Notes: generated from the sequence alone by a model not told the origin. Positions 7,421-16,004 are shown, numbered from the stretch's first letter. The stretch is 23,462 bases of DNA from Candidatus Pollutiaquabacter sp. (GCA_903854075.1 CAINVI010000177.1:1-23462); one strand, 5' to 3'. Program-made: numbers and translations.

Positions 7421-8677
7421 ATGACGGCCAACTCCGGTTTCGATGTATTTAAACTCAACAAGCAGTTGCTTCAGGCTATTGCCGATGCCGGCTATACGGA
7501 ACCAACCGATATTCAGTCGAAAGCCATTCCGTGCATACTCGGCGGACAAGATGTTTTGGGTGTTGCCCAAACCGGTACCGGAAAAACAGCTGCTTACCTG
7601 ATTCCTGTATTGATGAAAATCAAGTATGCAAAAGGAGTAGATCCGCGTGCGCTTATTGTGGTTCCGACGCGCGAGCTGGTGGTTCAGGTTACCGAGCAGA
7701 TCGCAAAATTAGCCAAGTACACAGATCTTCGTTCAGTGGCTTTGTATGGCGGAGTAGGCCCTAAGACGCAAATTGAAACGGTGGCTAAAGGAGTGGATAT
7801 TCTGGTGGCTACGCCTGGTCGACTCATGGACATCTACCTCACGGGGAATGTATCGTTAAAAAAAATCGAAGTCTTTATTATGGATGAGGCGGAGCGATTG
7901 CTCGACATGGGCTTCAAGCCGCAGATCAATCGTATCCTCGAAGTCGTTTCTCGTAAACGACAGAACCTGCTTTTTACCGCGACGTGGAGCAATAAGGTCA
8001 AACGCATTGCGGAGGATTTCTTGGAAGCGCCTACAGAAATTCATATCGATCCGGAAGTTCGGACAGCCAAGACCGTTTCCCAAAAAGTATATTTTACACC
8101 GAATATAAAAACCAAAATCACCTTACTCGACAAAGTCTTTTTGGATTCTCCGGCGAAAGCCATTGTATTCTGTAAAACCAAAGAGTCAGCAACAAATGTC
8201 TATAAATACCTGGTTCGTATTGAGGGCGAGGAAATGGTCCGGCTGATACACGGAAATAAAGGGCAGAACGCACGACTCAATTCTATTCAGGCCTTTCGCG
8301 ATACCGGTGTGAATTATCTCGTCACTACGGATGTCGCTGCTCGAGGCATCGATATTCCGGATGTTGGACTTGTCGTTAACTTTGATGTTCCCTTGGTATA
8401 TGAAGATTACGTACACCGCATCGGACGTACGGGAAGAATCTTCAATACCGGTGCTTCTATCACCTTTTGTGCGCCACAAGATGAGTATCATTTGCGTAAA
8501 ATTGAAAAGCTGATTGGCGAGAAAGTACCGGTCGAAGAGCTTCCGGAAGATATCCGTATCGCTGAAACGCCGTTTGAAGAGCGTCAGGCGCAGCTTCGTG
8601 AAATCGATATGCAGCGCAAGAAGGATGATCCGTCCTTCCGCGGAGCTTTCCACGATAAAAAACGAAAGAAGAACTGA
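7421..8677 (+). CDS. DEAD-box family ATP-dependent RNA helicase with DEAE motif II
   Basis: The 418-residue product has the full two-RecA-domain helicase core with a short tail, as in RhlE-type enzymes that remodel RNA duplexes. In order: Q motif GYTEPTDIQ (24-32), Walker A AQTGTGKT (49-56), PTRELVVQV (motif Ia), TPGRLMD (Ib), motif II at 155-158, motif III at 186-188, AIVFCKTK (IV), TTDVAARGID (V, about 302-311) and HRIGRTGR (VI, 332-339). Motif II reads DEAE rather than DEAD, and motif III reads TAT rather than SAT. The C-terminus is short and basic (HDKKRKKN), consistent with RNA contact. The EamA transporter starts 4 bp after its stop, so the two are co-transcribed. The precise substrate cannot be told from sequence. 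Confidence 0.96.
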   Translation: MTANSGFDVFKLNKQLLQAIADAGYTEPTDIQSKAIPCILGGQDVLGVAQTGTGKTAAYLIPVLMKIKYAKGVDPRALIVVPTRELVVQVTEQIAKLAKYTDLRSVALYGGVGPKTQIETVAKGVDILVATPGRLMDIYLTGNVSLKKIEVFIMDEAERLLDMGFKPQINRILEVVSRKRQNLLFTATWSNKVKRIAEDFLEAPTEIHIDPEVRTAKTVSQKVYFTPNIKTKITLLDKVFLDSPAKAIVFCKTKESATNVYKYLVRIEGEEMVRLIHGNKGQNARLNSIQAFRDTGVNYLVTTDVAARGIDIPDVGLVVNFDVPLVYEDYVHRIGRTGRIFNTGASITFCAPQDEYHLRKIEKLIGEKVPVEELPEDIRIAETPFEERQAQLREIDMQRKKDDPSFRGAFHDKKRKKN

Positions 8678-8681
8678 CCGG

Positions 8682-9605
8682 ATGCAAACTACGGATTCTG
8701 CTGTTTCGAAACGTCCGGCCTATTTTTTGCTGATTGCACTGGCGGTCATCTGGGGAAGTTCTTTCATTATCATGAAGCGCGGCCTTATCACGTATACGCC
8801 AATACAGATCGGATGCTTGCGTATGTTCAGTGCGGCAGTAGTCATGTCGCCGTTTCTTATTCGCTCCTTCAAGACCGTTCAACCTTCGCATTGGAAGTAC
8901 CTTCTGGCCACCGGATTGTTCGGCAATGCGATACCGTCCATACTATTTCCGCTTGCGCAGCACGGTATTTCCAGCTCGCTCGCCGGAATGATCAATACGT
9001 TGACGCCGATTTTTACGTTGTTGTTAGGGGCACTAGTATTTGGAATGACAGTGACGCGAAATCGAGTGGTCGGACTTTTACTAGGACTTGTCGGTGCTGT
9101 GATATTAATCGGCGGAGGCCGCGGAGGCGTACAGGCGAGCTCTCCGGTCTATGCTGCGTATGTGGTAGCTGCAACCGTCTGTTATGCCATCAGTGTAAAT
9201 ATCCTTCGCCACAAACTCAACGGACTCGATCCGTTAGCCATCACTTCGTTCGCCTTGTTATTCATCGGAGTGCCTATGGGTGCTTATTTGTTCACGACTG
9301 ATTTTGTTGCTCGAACGTTATCTGATAAAATGACGGACGGGCTCCTGTTTCCTGCTGTGCCAGTTTCGCTGCTGAGTTTCACCGCTGTTTTTTTTCTCGG
9401 TGTCGTGGGGACGGCCATTTCCACCGTGATGTTTAATAAGCTGATTCAGCGCTCCGGAGCTTTAGTGGCGTCTTCGGTTACTTACCTTATCCCGGTTGTT
9501 GCAGCGTTCTGGGGTTTTGCGGACGGCGAATCCATTGGGATGGCACATGCCGGCGGACTTACCTTGATTTTGTCCGGCGTTTACATCATTAATTTAAAGA
9601 AATGA
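8682..9605 (+). CDS. EamA/DMT-superfamily permease
   Basis: The 307-residue product is an inner-membrane transporter of the drug/metabolite superfamily with about ten helices in two EamA repeats, at about 10-145 and 155-305. The hallmark opening LAVIWGSSFIIMKRGL is present, and the second repeat ends with VTYLIPVVAAFWGFADGE, a typical EamA closing motif. An upstream in-frame ATG exists at 8514, but it lies inside the helicase gene. The ATG at 8682-8684, 4 bp after the helicase stop, gives a family-length protein beginning MQTTDSAVSKRPAYF, so that start is chosen. The substrate (often an amino acid or metabolite exported down a gradient) is unknown. Transcription ends at the hairpin starting 9606. 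Confidence 0.94.
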   Translation: MQTTDSAVSKRPAYFLLIALAVIWGSSFIIMKRGLITYTPIQIGCLRMFSAAVVMSPFLIRSFKTVQPSHWKYLLATGLFGNAIPSILFPLAQHGISSSLAGMINTLTPIFTLLLGALVFGMTVTRNRVVGLLLGLVGAVILIGGGRGGVQASSPVYAAYVVAATVCYAISVNILRHKLNGLDPLAITSFALLFIGVPMGAYLFTTDFVARTLSDKMTDGLLFPAVPVSLLSFTAVFFLGVVGTAISTVMFNKLIQRSGALVASSVTYLIPVVAAFWGFADGESIGMAHAGGLTLILSGVYIINLKK

Positions 9606-9631
9606 AAAAGCCCCGTGGATACGGGGCTTTT
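9606..9631. terminator. Bidirectional terminator between the EamA permease and M20 dipeptidase genes
   Basis: An 11-bp perfect stem (9606-9616 with 9621-9631, AAAAGCCCCGT) encloses a GGAT loop. A tracts on one side and T tracts on the other allow termination of both convergent transcripts. It begins 1 bp after the permease stop. Confidence 0.92.
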
Positions 9632-9634
9632 GTG

Positions 9635-11005
9635 TTATTTGCTCAGCTGGGCAAAATTCCGGAAGAACAACGGAATGGTTTCTATTCCTTTTTTGAAATT
9701 GAAGATGCCGTAATGTTCATTCGGGGAATGGATAAGATCGCTGTCCAGTCCAAATCCCATGAGCACAGATTTTAATCCCAATTCTTTTTCAAACAAGGCT
9801 ACAATTGGAATGCTTCCTCCGCCGCGTGTTGGGATGGGCTTCTTGCCGAAAGTTTCTTCCATCGCCATGCTTGCCGCTTTGAAGGCTACAGAATCCGTTG
9901 GCGTGACAACGGGTTCTCCACCGTGATGCGGACGAACTTCTACTTTGATTCCGGCAGGAGCAATCCGGTTAAAGTGATCACTGAATAACGTAGTGATTTC
10001 ATTGCTGACCTGATTGGGCACCAGTCGCATGGATATTTTTGCAAATGCTTTGGACGGTAAAACAGTTTTTGCGCCTTCGCCGATGTATCCTCCCCAAATG
10101 CCGTTACATTCTACTGTAGGACGAATGCCAGTGCGTTCTAATGTACTGTAGCCACCTTCTCCCCGAACATCATTTACGTTGAGGTCCTTTTTGTATTCGT
10201 CAAGATTAAACGGTGTCCGTGCCATTTCCTCACGTTCCGCTTTTGAGAGTTCCAGTACTTTATCGTAGAAACCTGGAATGGTGATATGCTGGTTTTCGTC
10301 TTTCAGAGAGGCAATCATTTCACACAACGCCTGAATCGGATTAGCTACTGCTCCGCCGTATACTCCGGAATGAAGGTCGCGGTTAGGCCCGGTAACTTCC
10401 ACTTCCACATAACTCAATCCGCGAAGTCCGGATTCCAAGGATGGAATATCATTGGCGATGATAGAAGTATCGGAGATAAGGATAACATCACCTTTGAGGC
10501 GGTGTTTGTTTTCCATGATCCAGGGACCAAGATGGCTGGAGCCACACTCTTCTTCGCCCTCAATCATAAAGCGGATATTACAAGTAAGCGCGTCGTTTTT
10601 CATCATCGCTTCAAAGGCTTTGATGTGCATGTACATCTGACCTTTATCGTCGCAGGATCCACGCGCATAGATCTTTCCATCACGGACGGTGGGCTCGAAT
10701 GGAGGAGTGGTCCATAATTCGAATGGGTCGGCAGGTTGAACATCGTAATGACCGTAAACGATAACAGTCGGTAAGGCCGGGTCAATTATTTTTTCACCGT
10801 ACACGATCGGATGTCCATTAGTAGGACAAACTTCTACGTTTTCGGCGCCCGCTTCAATTAGTTTGTTCTTAATGAACTCGGCAGCACGGGCTACGTCGGC
10901 AGCGTATTTGCTATCGGCACTTACCGAAGGAATGCGCAGCAAGTCAAAGAGTTCGTCCAGAAATCGTTGTTCGTTGGAAGCGATATAACCGTTAATTTTT
11001 TCCAT
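9635..11005 (-). CDS. M20-family dipeptidase (CNDP/PepV-like zinc metallopeptidase)
   Basis: From the chosen start the product has 456 residues, a normal length for cytoplasmic CNDP-like M20 dipeptidases that release amino acids from short peptides. Di-zinc site elements are complete: YGHYDVQP with His86 and Asp88, RGSCDDKG with bridging Asp119, EGEEECGS with catalytic Glu152 and ligand Glu153, and a late IHSPNEHYG with His426. The dimerisation lid domain includes VTGPNRDLHSGVYGG. An in-frame ATG at 11026 would add seven residues (MKFKFSI), but a TATCTTTG -7 box at 11024-11031 overlaps that codon, so the ATG at 11003-11005, giving MEKINGYIASNEQRF, is preferred. The gene diverges from the TonB-dependent receptor. 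Exact peptide specificity is unknown. Confidence 0.95.
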   Translation of the reverse strand: MEKINGYIASNEQRFLDELFDLLRIPSVSADSKYAADVARAAEFIKNKLIEAGAENVEVCPTNGHPIVYGEKIIDPALPTVIVYGHYDVQPADPFELWTTPPFEPTVRDGKIYARGSCDDKGQMYMHIKAFEAMMKNDALTCNIRFMIEGEEECGSSHLGPWIMENKHRLKGDVILISDTSIIANDIPSLESGLRGLSYVEVEVTGPNRDLHSGVYGGAVANPIQALCEMIASLKDENQHITIPGFYDKVLELSKAEREEMARTPFNLDEYKKDLNVNDVRGEGGYSTLERTGIRPTVECNGIWGGYIGEGAKTVLPSKAFAKISMRLVPNQVSNEITTLFSDHFNRIAPAGIKVEVRPHHGGEPVVTPTDSVAFKAASMAMEETFGKKPIPTRGGGSIPIVALFEKELGLKSVLMGFGLDSDLIHSPNEHYGIFNFKKGIETIPLFFRNFAQLSK

Positions 11006-11023
11006 AATGCTGAATTTGAACTT

Positions 11024-11031
11024 CAAAGATA
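11024..11031 (-). promoter_or_regulatory. Candidate -7 box (TATCTTTG) for the M20 dipeptidase gene
   Basis: Exact TAnnTTTG match on the minus strand, 18 bp before the preferred ATG at 11005. It argues against the in-frame ATG at 11026, which would overlap the promoter. No clear -33 element is seen. Confidence 0.45.
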
Positions 11032-11065
11032 ATTCAATAATTCATTAATTATTGTACGCTTAGCT

Positions 11066-11073
11066 TACATTTG
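11066..11073 (+). promoter_or_regulatory. Candidate -7 box (TACATTTG) for the TonB-dependent receptor gene
   Basis: Exact TAnnTTTG match on the plus strand. It predicts a leader of about 95 nt (roughly 11080-11173) in which I recognise no riboswitch. It lies 34 bp from the divergent dipeptidase box, so the two promoters are back to back. Confidence 0.38.
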
Positions 11074-11173
11074 TAAAGTCGTTGTTTGTTGAATGATAAG
11101 TAGTTAGATGGTGCTCCGGCTAAATCTGACCAATGCTTCGGCACGCTATAATTAGCACAAGAATCTCTGGAAT

Positions 11174-13360
11174 ATGTTGTCTTGCGGAATCGGAATACTA
11201 TTGGCATTGTCAGGAATTGATTCTCTCGCGATAAGCGATAAAGAAAAGGATCTTCCCGAAGTTGTCGTTTCTGTAAATCGCGTAGAGCAGAATCGACTTG
11301 ATTTGCCACAGGAAGTAGTCAGCATTACCGAAAAGCAGATTGAACGAGGTAACATGGCTACTTCTGCAGATGTTCTGCAGACGGGCGGACAAGTATTTGT
11401 GCAGAAAAGTCAACAGGGTGGTGGCAGTCCGGTATTGCGCGGCTTTGAGGCCAGCAGAATTCAGCTCGTCATCGATGATGTACGAATGAATAACCTTATT
11501 TATCGTTCAGGACATCTACAAAATGTGGTGACCATCGATCCTGCAGCACTCTCGCGTATTGAAGTCGTAAATGGACCTTCGTCGACCATTTATGGTAGCG
11601 ACGCATTAGGTGGCGTTATTCACTTGCGTACTAAACAACCTTATTTCAGTCCGGACAGTTTAGAAACTTCAGGAACAGCTTTCCTCCGCTATGCAACCGC
11701 TACCGGGGAACAGACAGGACATTTGCAACTTCATGCCTCCGGGCGACGGCTGGCATCTTTTTCTTCCGTTACCTTCAGTGATTTCGGCGATGTTCGAATG
11801 GGGAAGTCGCCAGGATCACTCGACTCCGTTTGGGGACAGCGCTACTTTTACGCCGATCGAATCGGTGATAAAGACACCCTTGTGCGCAACAACAATGAGT
11901 TCGTGGAGCGCTATAGTGGTTATCGTCAGCTTGATTTATTACAGCGATTAACATACAGAACGGAACGCGATGTCCTTCATGGATTAAACGTGCAATACAG
12001 TACATCATCAAATATTCCGCGATATGATCGTTTAACCGATGAGAGCAGTACCGGACTTCGTTTTTCCGATTGGTACTATGGCCCGCAACAACGCTTTCTT
12101 GCTGCCTATTACTATGACCGCCGACTGTCGAGATCGTTTTTTGATCGTGTTAAGGCGGTAATAAGTTATCAGTACCTCGTTGAAAGTCGCCATACCCGTA
12201 CGTTCGGATCACCAACTCGAATCAACCGTACGGAATATGTAAATGTAGCAGGTTACACCGTTTTTCTCGATAGGGATCAGGGTAATCATGCTGTCCGCCT
12301 TGGTGTTGATGGCCAATTCAGCGCTGTGAATTCTGTTGCCGGAACGTTCAATGTAGCGACAGGCGCTGAAGGTCCGCAAAGCACACGCTATCCGGATGAT
12401 GCTAACACGATGGGAAATCATGCGATTTACTATTCTCATTCGTGGAAGTTAAATTCAGAACTATCCTTGCACGATGGTTTGCGGTTGACGTATACATCCC
12501 TTTATTCCCGCTTCTCGGATACTACTTTTTTCAGCTTTCCTTTTTCAACGGTTGATCAGCGAAACCTTACACTTTGCGGAAATCTAGGAGTAGTATGGCG
12601 ACCTAATGATAGTTGGAAGTTTTCTGCACTAGGATCTACCGGTTTCCGCGCGCCCAATGTAGATGATCTTGCCAAAGTATTTGATTCCTCACCGGGAGTA
12701 GTTATCGTACCTAATCCTGATCTTGGTCCGGAGCGTGTCTGGTCAGGTGAACTGGGGGTTACGGCCAAACTGACGGAAAAAATCCGCTGGGAAAATTCCG
12801 GGTACTATTCGTTATTTACGAATGCCATCATCACCGATCGTTATCAGTATAATGGAAATGACAGTATATATTTTGATGGAGTCTATAGTGCCGTTTATGC
12901 AAACCAAAACCAGCGTCGTGCTTACATCACTGGTTTTACAACATCCATAGAAGCGGAAGTGACTGATTGCTGGCATTTTGTGGGGATGTTGGCCTATACC
13001 TACGGCAGGATTCTTACCGATAGCGGAACTACACCGTTGGATCATATTCCTCCCTTTTATGGAAGAGTTTCGTTACGATACAGCGCAGAGGAAGTAGAGG
13101 TGGAGTTGTTCTCGCTCTTCAACGGTCAGAAGAAAATAGCTGATTACCTGCTGAACGGAGAAGATAACGAGCAGTACGCTACACCAATGGGAATGCCTTC
13201 GTGGCAAACGATGAATCTGCGTGGCAGTTGGTCAGGCTGGAATCCGTTAACCATTCAGTTGGGCGTCGATAATATCCTGGATATAAATTACCGCACGTTT
13301 TCCTCCGGCATTCATGCGCCGGGACGAAATTTCATCTTGGCTGCGCGGGTAATTTTTTAA
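11174..13360 (+). CDS. TonB-dependent outer-membrane receptor, haemoglobin/transferrin/lactoferrin type
   Basis: The 728-residue product is an active-transport outer-membrane barrel. A short hydrophobic leader (MLSCGIGILLALSGIDSLA) lacks the usual basic n-region. A TonB-box-like DLPEVVVSV lies at 27-35 and the plug domain at about 40-155. The plug carries the subgroup signature SPVLRGFEASRIQLVIDD, then RMNNLIYRSGHLQNV and GPSSTIYGSDALGGVIH. The remainder is a beta-barrel with the mid-barrel FRAPNVDDLAKVFDSSPG and NPDLGPE motifs and a C-terminal aromatic residue (ARVIF) for BAM recognition. There is no N-terminal carboxypeptidase-like domain, unlike SusC proteins. An in-frame TAG at 11153-11155 leaves ATG 11174 as the start. 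Family resemblance suggests haem or iron-source uptake, but no iron-regulatory site was recognised, so the ligand remains inference. Confidence 0.94.
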   Translation: MLSCGIGILLALSGIDSLAISDKEKDLPEVVVSVNRVEQNRLDLPQEVVSITEKQIERGNMATSADVLQTGGQVFVQKSQQGGGSPVLRGFEASRIQLVIDDVRMNNLIYRSGHLQNVVTIDPAALSRIEVVNGPSSTIYGSDALGGVIHLRTKQPYFSPDSLETSGTAFLRYATATGEQTGHLQLHASGRRLASFSSVTFSDFGDVRMGKSPGSLDSVWGQRYFYADRIGDKDTLVRNNNEFVERYSGYRQLDLLQRLTYRTERDVLHGLNVQYSTSSNIPRYDRLTDESSTGLRFSDWYYGPQQRFLAAYYYDRRLSRSFFDRVKAVISYQYLVESRHTRTFGSPTRINRTEYVNVAGYTVFLDRDQGNHAVRLGVDGQFSAVNSVAGTFNVATGAEGPQSTRYPDDANTMGNHAIYYSHSWKLNSELSLHDGLRLTYTSLYSRFSDTTFFSFPFSTVDQRNLTLCGNLGVVWRPNDSWKFSALGSTGFRAPNVDDLAKVFDSSPGVVIVPNPDLGPERVWSGELGVTAKLTEKIRWENSGYYSLFTNAIITDRYQYNGNDSIYFDGVYSAVYANQNQRRAYITGFTTSIEAEVTDCWHFVGMLAYTYGRILTDSGTTPLDHIPPFYGRVSLRYSAEEVEVELFSLFNGQKKIADYLLNGEDNEQYATPMGMPSWQTMNLRGSWSGWNPLTIQLGVDNILDINYRTFSSGIHAPGRNFILAARVIF

Positions 13361-13369
13361 CGAGGATAT

Positions 13370-14893
13370 TTACACCAGAATTTTTCCATTCATTGCCGAA
13401 GGAATAGAAATACCCATCAACGATAATATCGTCGGTGCAATATCCGCCAGTCGGCCGTTGTGAATTGCTGTATTATCGTTGTCAATAAGAAAGAGTGGAA
13501 CAGGATTGGTAGTGTGTGCTGTATTCGGCGTGCCGTCTTCATTGATCATATAATCGGCATTTCCGTGATCAGCTGTTATGAGAAATGAATAGCCGTTCTT
13601 CAAGCCACAGGCTACAACTTGTTCCACGCAATGGTCTGTTGTTTCTACAGCTTTTACCACCGCGTTGAAGTCGCCGGTATGTCCAACCATATCGCAATTG
13701 GCAAAATTAAGGCATACAAAATCGGCAGGACGTTCTTCCAGTTCCTTGCAAAGCGTGTCCGCTACTTCCTGCGCACTCATCTCCGGCTGGAGGTCGTAGG
13801 TGGCTACTTTCGGTGAGGGAATCATCAGCCGCGTTTCTTGCTCGAAAGGATGTTCACGTCCGCCTGAAAAAAAGAAGGTGACATGCGGATATTTTTCGGT
13901 TTCCGCAATACGGATTTGCGATCGTCCGGCTCTTGCAATGATTTCGCCGAGTGTGTCGGACAGATTGTCTTTGTCGTAAACGACGTGCACGTTTTTGTAG
14001 GTGTCGTCGTAGTTTGTCATCGTTACATAATACAATGAAAGATGTTCCATGCCGTAATCCGGAAAGTCCTGCTGCGTCAAAACCTGTGTGATTTCTCGGC
14101 ACCGGTCTGTACGAAAGTTGAAGCAAATGACGGCATCGTCAGGGGCAATGGTCGCTGTAGGCAAATGGTTCGGACGGGCAATTACTGCCGGCAGCATGAA
14201 TTCATCAGTTACACCCGCAGCATACGAAGCATCTAAAGCCGCAGCAGCAGAAGGGAATTTATCGCCGTGACCATGTACGAGTAAGTCATACGCTTTCTGC
14301 ACGCGTTCCCAGCGTTTATCGCGATCCATAGCATAATAGCGGCCTATCAGTGAGGCGACCGAGCCGGTTGTGCCGTCAAGATGTTTTTGAAGTTCTTCCA
14401 GGTATCCTTTTCCGCTTTTCGGGTCGGTGTCTCGACCATCCATAAAACCATGTATGTAAACTTCCCGAAGTTCCTCCTGATGAGCCAGCGTGCACAAGGC
14501 TTTTACGTGGTCCAGATGACTATGCACACCACCATCGGAAAGAAGTCCGATGAGGTGAAGCTTTTTCCCATTAGCCTTCACATAGCGGATGGTTTTCAGT
14601 AATGCCTCTTCTTGGTAAAAGGATTCGTCGCGAATAGCACGGTTGATCTTTACCAGGTCTTGATAGACCACACGTCCGGCGCCAATGTTTAAATGACCAA
14701 CTTCCGAATTTCCCATTTGGCCGTCAGGTAGGCCGACGTCCTCTCCCGATGTCTTCAGCAGTGCGTGCGGATAGCTCTTATACAAGGAGGAAATGAACGG
14801 AGTACGGGCAGCCGCCACTGCATTGGCAGCAGTCACAGGTCCTGATCCCCAACCGTCCATGATAATTAGAATGACTTTTTTTGAAGCACTCAT
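13370..14893 (-). CDS. gpmI: 2,3-bisphosphoglycerate-independent phosphoglycerate mutase
   Basis: The 507-residue product interconverts 3-phosphoglycerate and 2-phosphoglycerate in glycolysis and gluconeogenesis, in the cytoplasm, using two Mn2+ ions and a phosphoserine intermediate. Visible are the metal-binding IIMDGWG (Asp13), the nucleophile Ser63 in GQMGNSEVGHLNIGAGR, the insert phosphotransferase domain including HGFMDGRDTDPKSG and IGRYYAMDRDKRWER, FNFRTDRCRE for substrate binding, and the C-terminal metal site TADHGNAD with HTTNPVPLFL. Length is normal for iPGM. It starts at ATG 14891-14893 with a TATCTTTG box 17 bp upstream, 58 bp after the histidine kinase stop, so it probably has its own promoter. 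Its stop is only 9 bp from the convergent receptor stop, with no terminator hairpin visible between. Confidence 0.98.
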   Translation of the reverse strand: MSASKKVILIIMDGWGSGPVTAANAVAAARTPFISSLYKSYPHALLKTSGEDVGLPDGQMGNSEVGHLNIGAGRVVYQDLVKINRAIRDESFYQEEALLKTIRYVKANGKKLHLIGLLSDGGVHSHLDHVKALCTLAHQEELREVYIHGFMDGRDTDPKSGKGYLEELQKHLDGTTGSVASLIGRYYAMDRDKRWERVQKAYDLLVHGHGDKFPSAAAALDASYAAGVTDEFMLPAVIARPNHLPTATIAPDDAVICFNFRTDRCREITQVLTQQDFPDYGMEHLSLYYVTMTNYDDTYKNVHVVYDKDNLSDTLGEIIARAGRSQIRIAETEKYPHVTFFFSGGREHPFEQETRLMIPSPKVATYDLQPEMSAQEVADTLCKELEERPADFVCLNFANCDMVGHTGDFNAVVKAVETTDHCVEQVVACGLKNGYSFLITADHGNADYMINEDGTPNTAHTTNPVPLFLIDNDNTAIHNGRLADIAPTILSLMGISIPSAMNGKILV

Positions 14894-14910
14894 GAATTCC
14901 GGAGTATATA

Positions 14911-14918
14911 CAAAGATA
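14911..14918 (-). promoter_or_regulatory. Candidate -7 box (TATCTTTG) for gpmI
   Basis: Exact TAnnTTTG match on the minus strand, 17 bp before the gpmI ATG, within the 58-bp spacer after the histidine kinase gene. A weak TTC lies at about the -33 position. Confidence 0.5.
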
Positions 14919-14951
14919 CGATCTTACCGGGAAGGATTGAACAGGTGTAGA

Positions 14952-15908
14952 TTATATTGCGAAAGTCACTTCAAAAATGGCGCCGGAAGGCTGATTATCA
15001 TAAATACGTATTGTGCCGTTATGTTGTTTTACGATATAATTAGCCAGATAGAGTCCTAATCCCGTTCCTTTTGTATTCCGTGTTTCTTCGTTGCCGGATC
15101 GATAAAATTTTTGAAAGACTTTTTCTTTTTCGATGTCCGGAATTCCTATACCATGATCGGCTACCCGAAGAATGATATGGTCAGAGGTGGTTGTAAGGCT
15201 GACGAAAATCGAACTTTCTTTTGGCGAATATTTCGCAGCATTTTCAAGTAGATTATTGAAAAGGATCCCGATAGCATTCCTGTCTCCTCTGAGCTGGAGG
15301 TTTTCCGTAATATCGAGTTCAACTTTCGGATGACCTGGGACTTCGCCAAATTGACGGGTAAGCGTTGTGATCAACGTAGAGAGCTCTATTTCCTCGCTGC
15401 TTAGAAAGTCTTTACGGTGATCAATCATACTGGCCATCAGCGCATTTTCCACCAAATTATTCAGCCGCTCGGTGTCCAGAATCGCTTTTCGGATGAACAC
15501 TTGCTGCTTGTCTTTTTCAAGCTCATGCCTTCCCATCGTTTCCAGATAAAGCTTGATGCTGGCTAACGGCGACTTGAATTCGTGCGTGACGGATAACAGG
15601 AAGTTTTTTTGTAATCGAGCCAGTTCTACATCTCTGCGGAAAGCGCGGTATGTTACTATGCTTCCCCAGATTAGCAAGGAAAGAAATACGATTCCTTCTC
15701 CGATAACCATCCGTTTCCGCTGCGACATCTTTTCCGACAACGCTGCCATCGATAACTCTTGCTCTGCAGCTGTACCTGCGCGCAGTTGGGCGAGTTCTAT
15801 TTTATGCCGGTAAACTTCTGTGTTGAGATCGGTTAACAGATATGCCCACCAACAGAATTGGAAAATCACGTAGACGACCAGAATGTAGAGAATGGTGATG
15901 GAGCGCAT
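14952..15908 (-). CDS. Orphan membrane sensor histidine kinase
   Basis: From the chosen start the product has 318 residues. Two transmembrane helices (about 4-26 and 68-88) flank a short periplasmic segment of about 40 residues with coiled-coil character, so there is hardly room for a ligand-binding domain. The transmitter is complete: H box SVTHEFKSPLASIKL with phospho-acceptor His109, N box NNLLENAAKYSP with Asn223, G1 DHGIGIP, an F-box-like VFQKFYR, and G2 GTGLGLYL. An in-frame ATG at 15968 would add 20 residues, but that stretch is the terminator hairpin of the PKD gene, so ATG 15906-15908 (MRSITILYIL) is chosen. No response regulator lies in the window; the next gene downstream is gpmI. 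The signal and partner are unknown. Confidence 0.93.
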   Translation of the reverse strand: MRSITILYILVVYVIFQFCWWAYLLTDLNTEVYRHKIELAQLRAGTAAEQELSMAALSEKMSQRKRMVIGEGIVFLSLLIWGSIVTYRAFRRDVELARLQKNFLLSVTHEFKSPLASIKLYLETMGRHELEKDKQQVFIRKAILDTERLNNLVENALMASMIDHRKDFLSSEEIELSTLITTLTRQFGEVPGHPKVELDITENLQLRGDRNAIGILFNNLLENAAKYSPKESSIFVSLTTTSDHIILRVADHGIGIPDIEKEKVFQKFYRSGNEETRNTKGTGLGLYLANYIVKQHNGTIRIYDNQPSGAIFEVTFAI

Positions 15909-15914
15909 GATGTC

Positions 15915-15922
15915 CGAAGGTA
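15915..15922 (-). promoter_or_regulatory. Weak candidate -7 box (TACCTTCG) for the histidine kinase gene
   Basis: One mismatch from TAnnTTTG, 6 bp before the chosen ATG and just after the T tract of the PKD-gene terminator. A new promoter is needed here if that terminator works. No -33 element is seen. Confidence 0.25.
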
Positions 15923-15955
15923 CAAAAAAGAAAAAGGAAGCGAACTGGCGCTTCC
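15923..15955 (-). terminator. Intrinsic terminator of the PKD-repeat gene
   Basis: On the minus strand, a 7-bp perfect GGAAGCG/CGCTTCC stem (15949-15955 with 15936-15942) around a 6-nt loop is followed by a T-rich tract of 13 bases interrupted by one C. It lies 50 bp after the PKD gene stop. Confidence 0.82.
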
Positions 15956-16004
15956 CTTCTCTAACCATTGGGGGGGGATGATGGTTTTATCGTTTGGCCA
16001 TGAA

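Noticed and set aside
8514..8681. Upstream extension of the EamA permease to an ATG at 8514
   Set aside because: It would overlap the 3' end of the helicase by 164 bp and add a highly basic non-membrane segment; ATG 8682 gives a normal family N-terminus.
11080..11173. Possible riboswitch (for example cobalamin or haem-linked) in the receptor leader
   Set aside because: Only a weak GTGC/GCAC pairing was visible and no B12-box-like or other known consensus was recognised.
15970..15977. Run of eight G as a possible slippage or assembly frameshift at the end of the PKD gene
   Set aside because: It lies 27 bp beyond the PKD stop codon, and no frame around it restores a sorting domain, so it cannot explain the missing tail.
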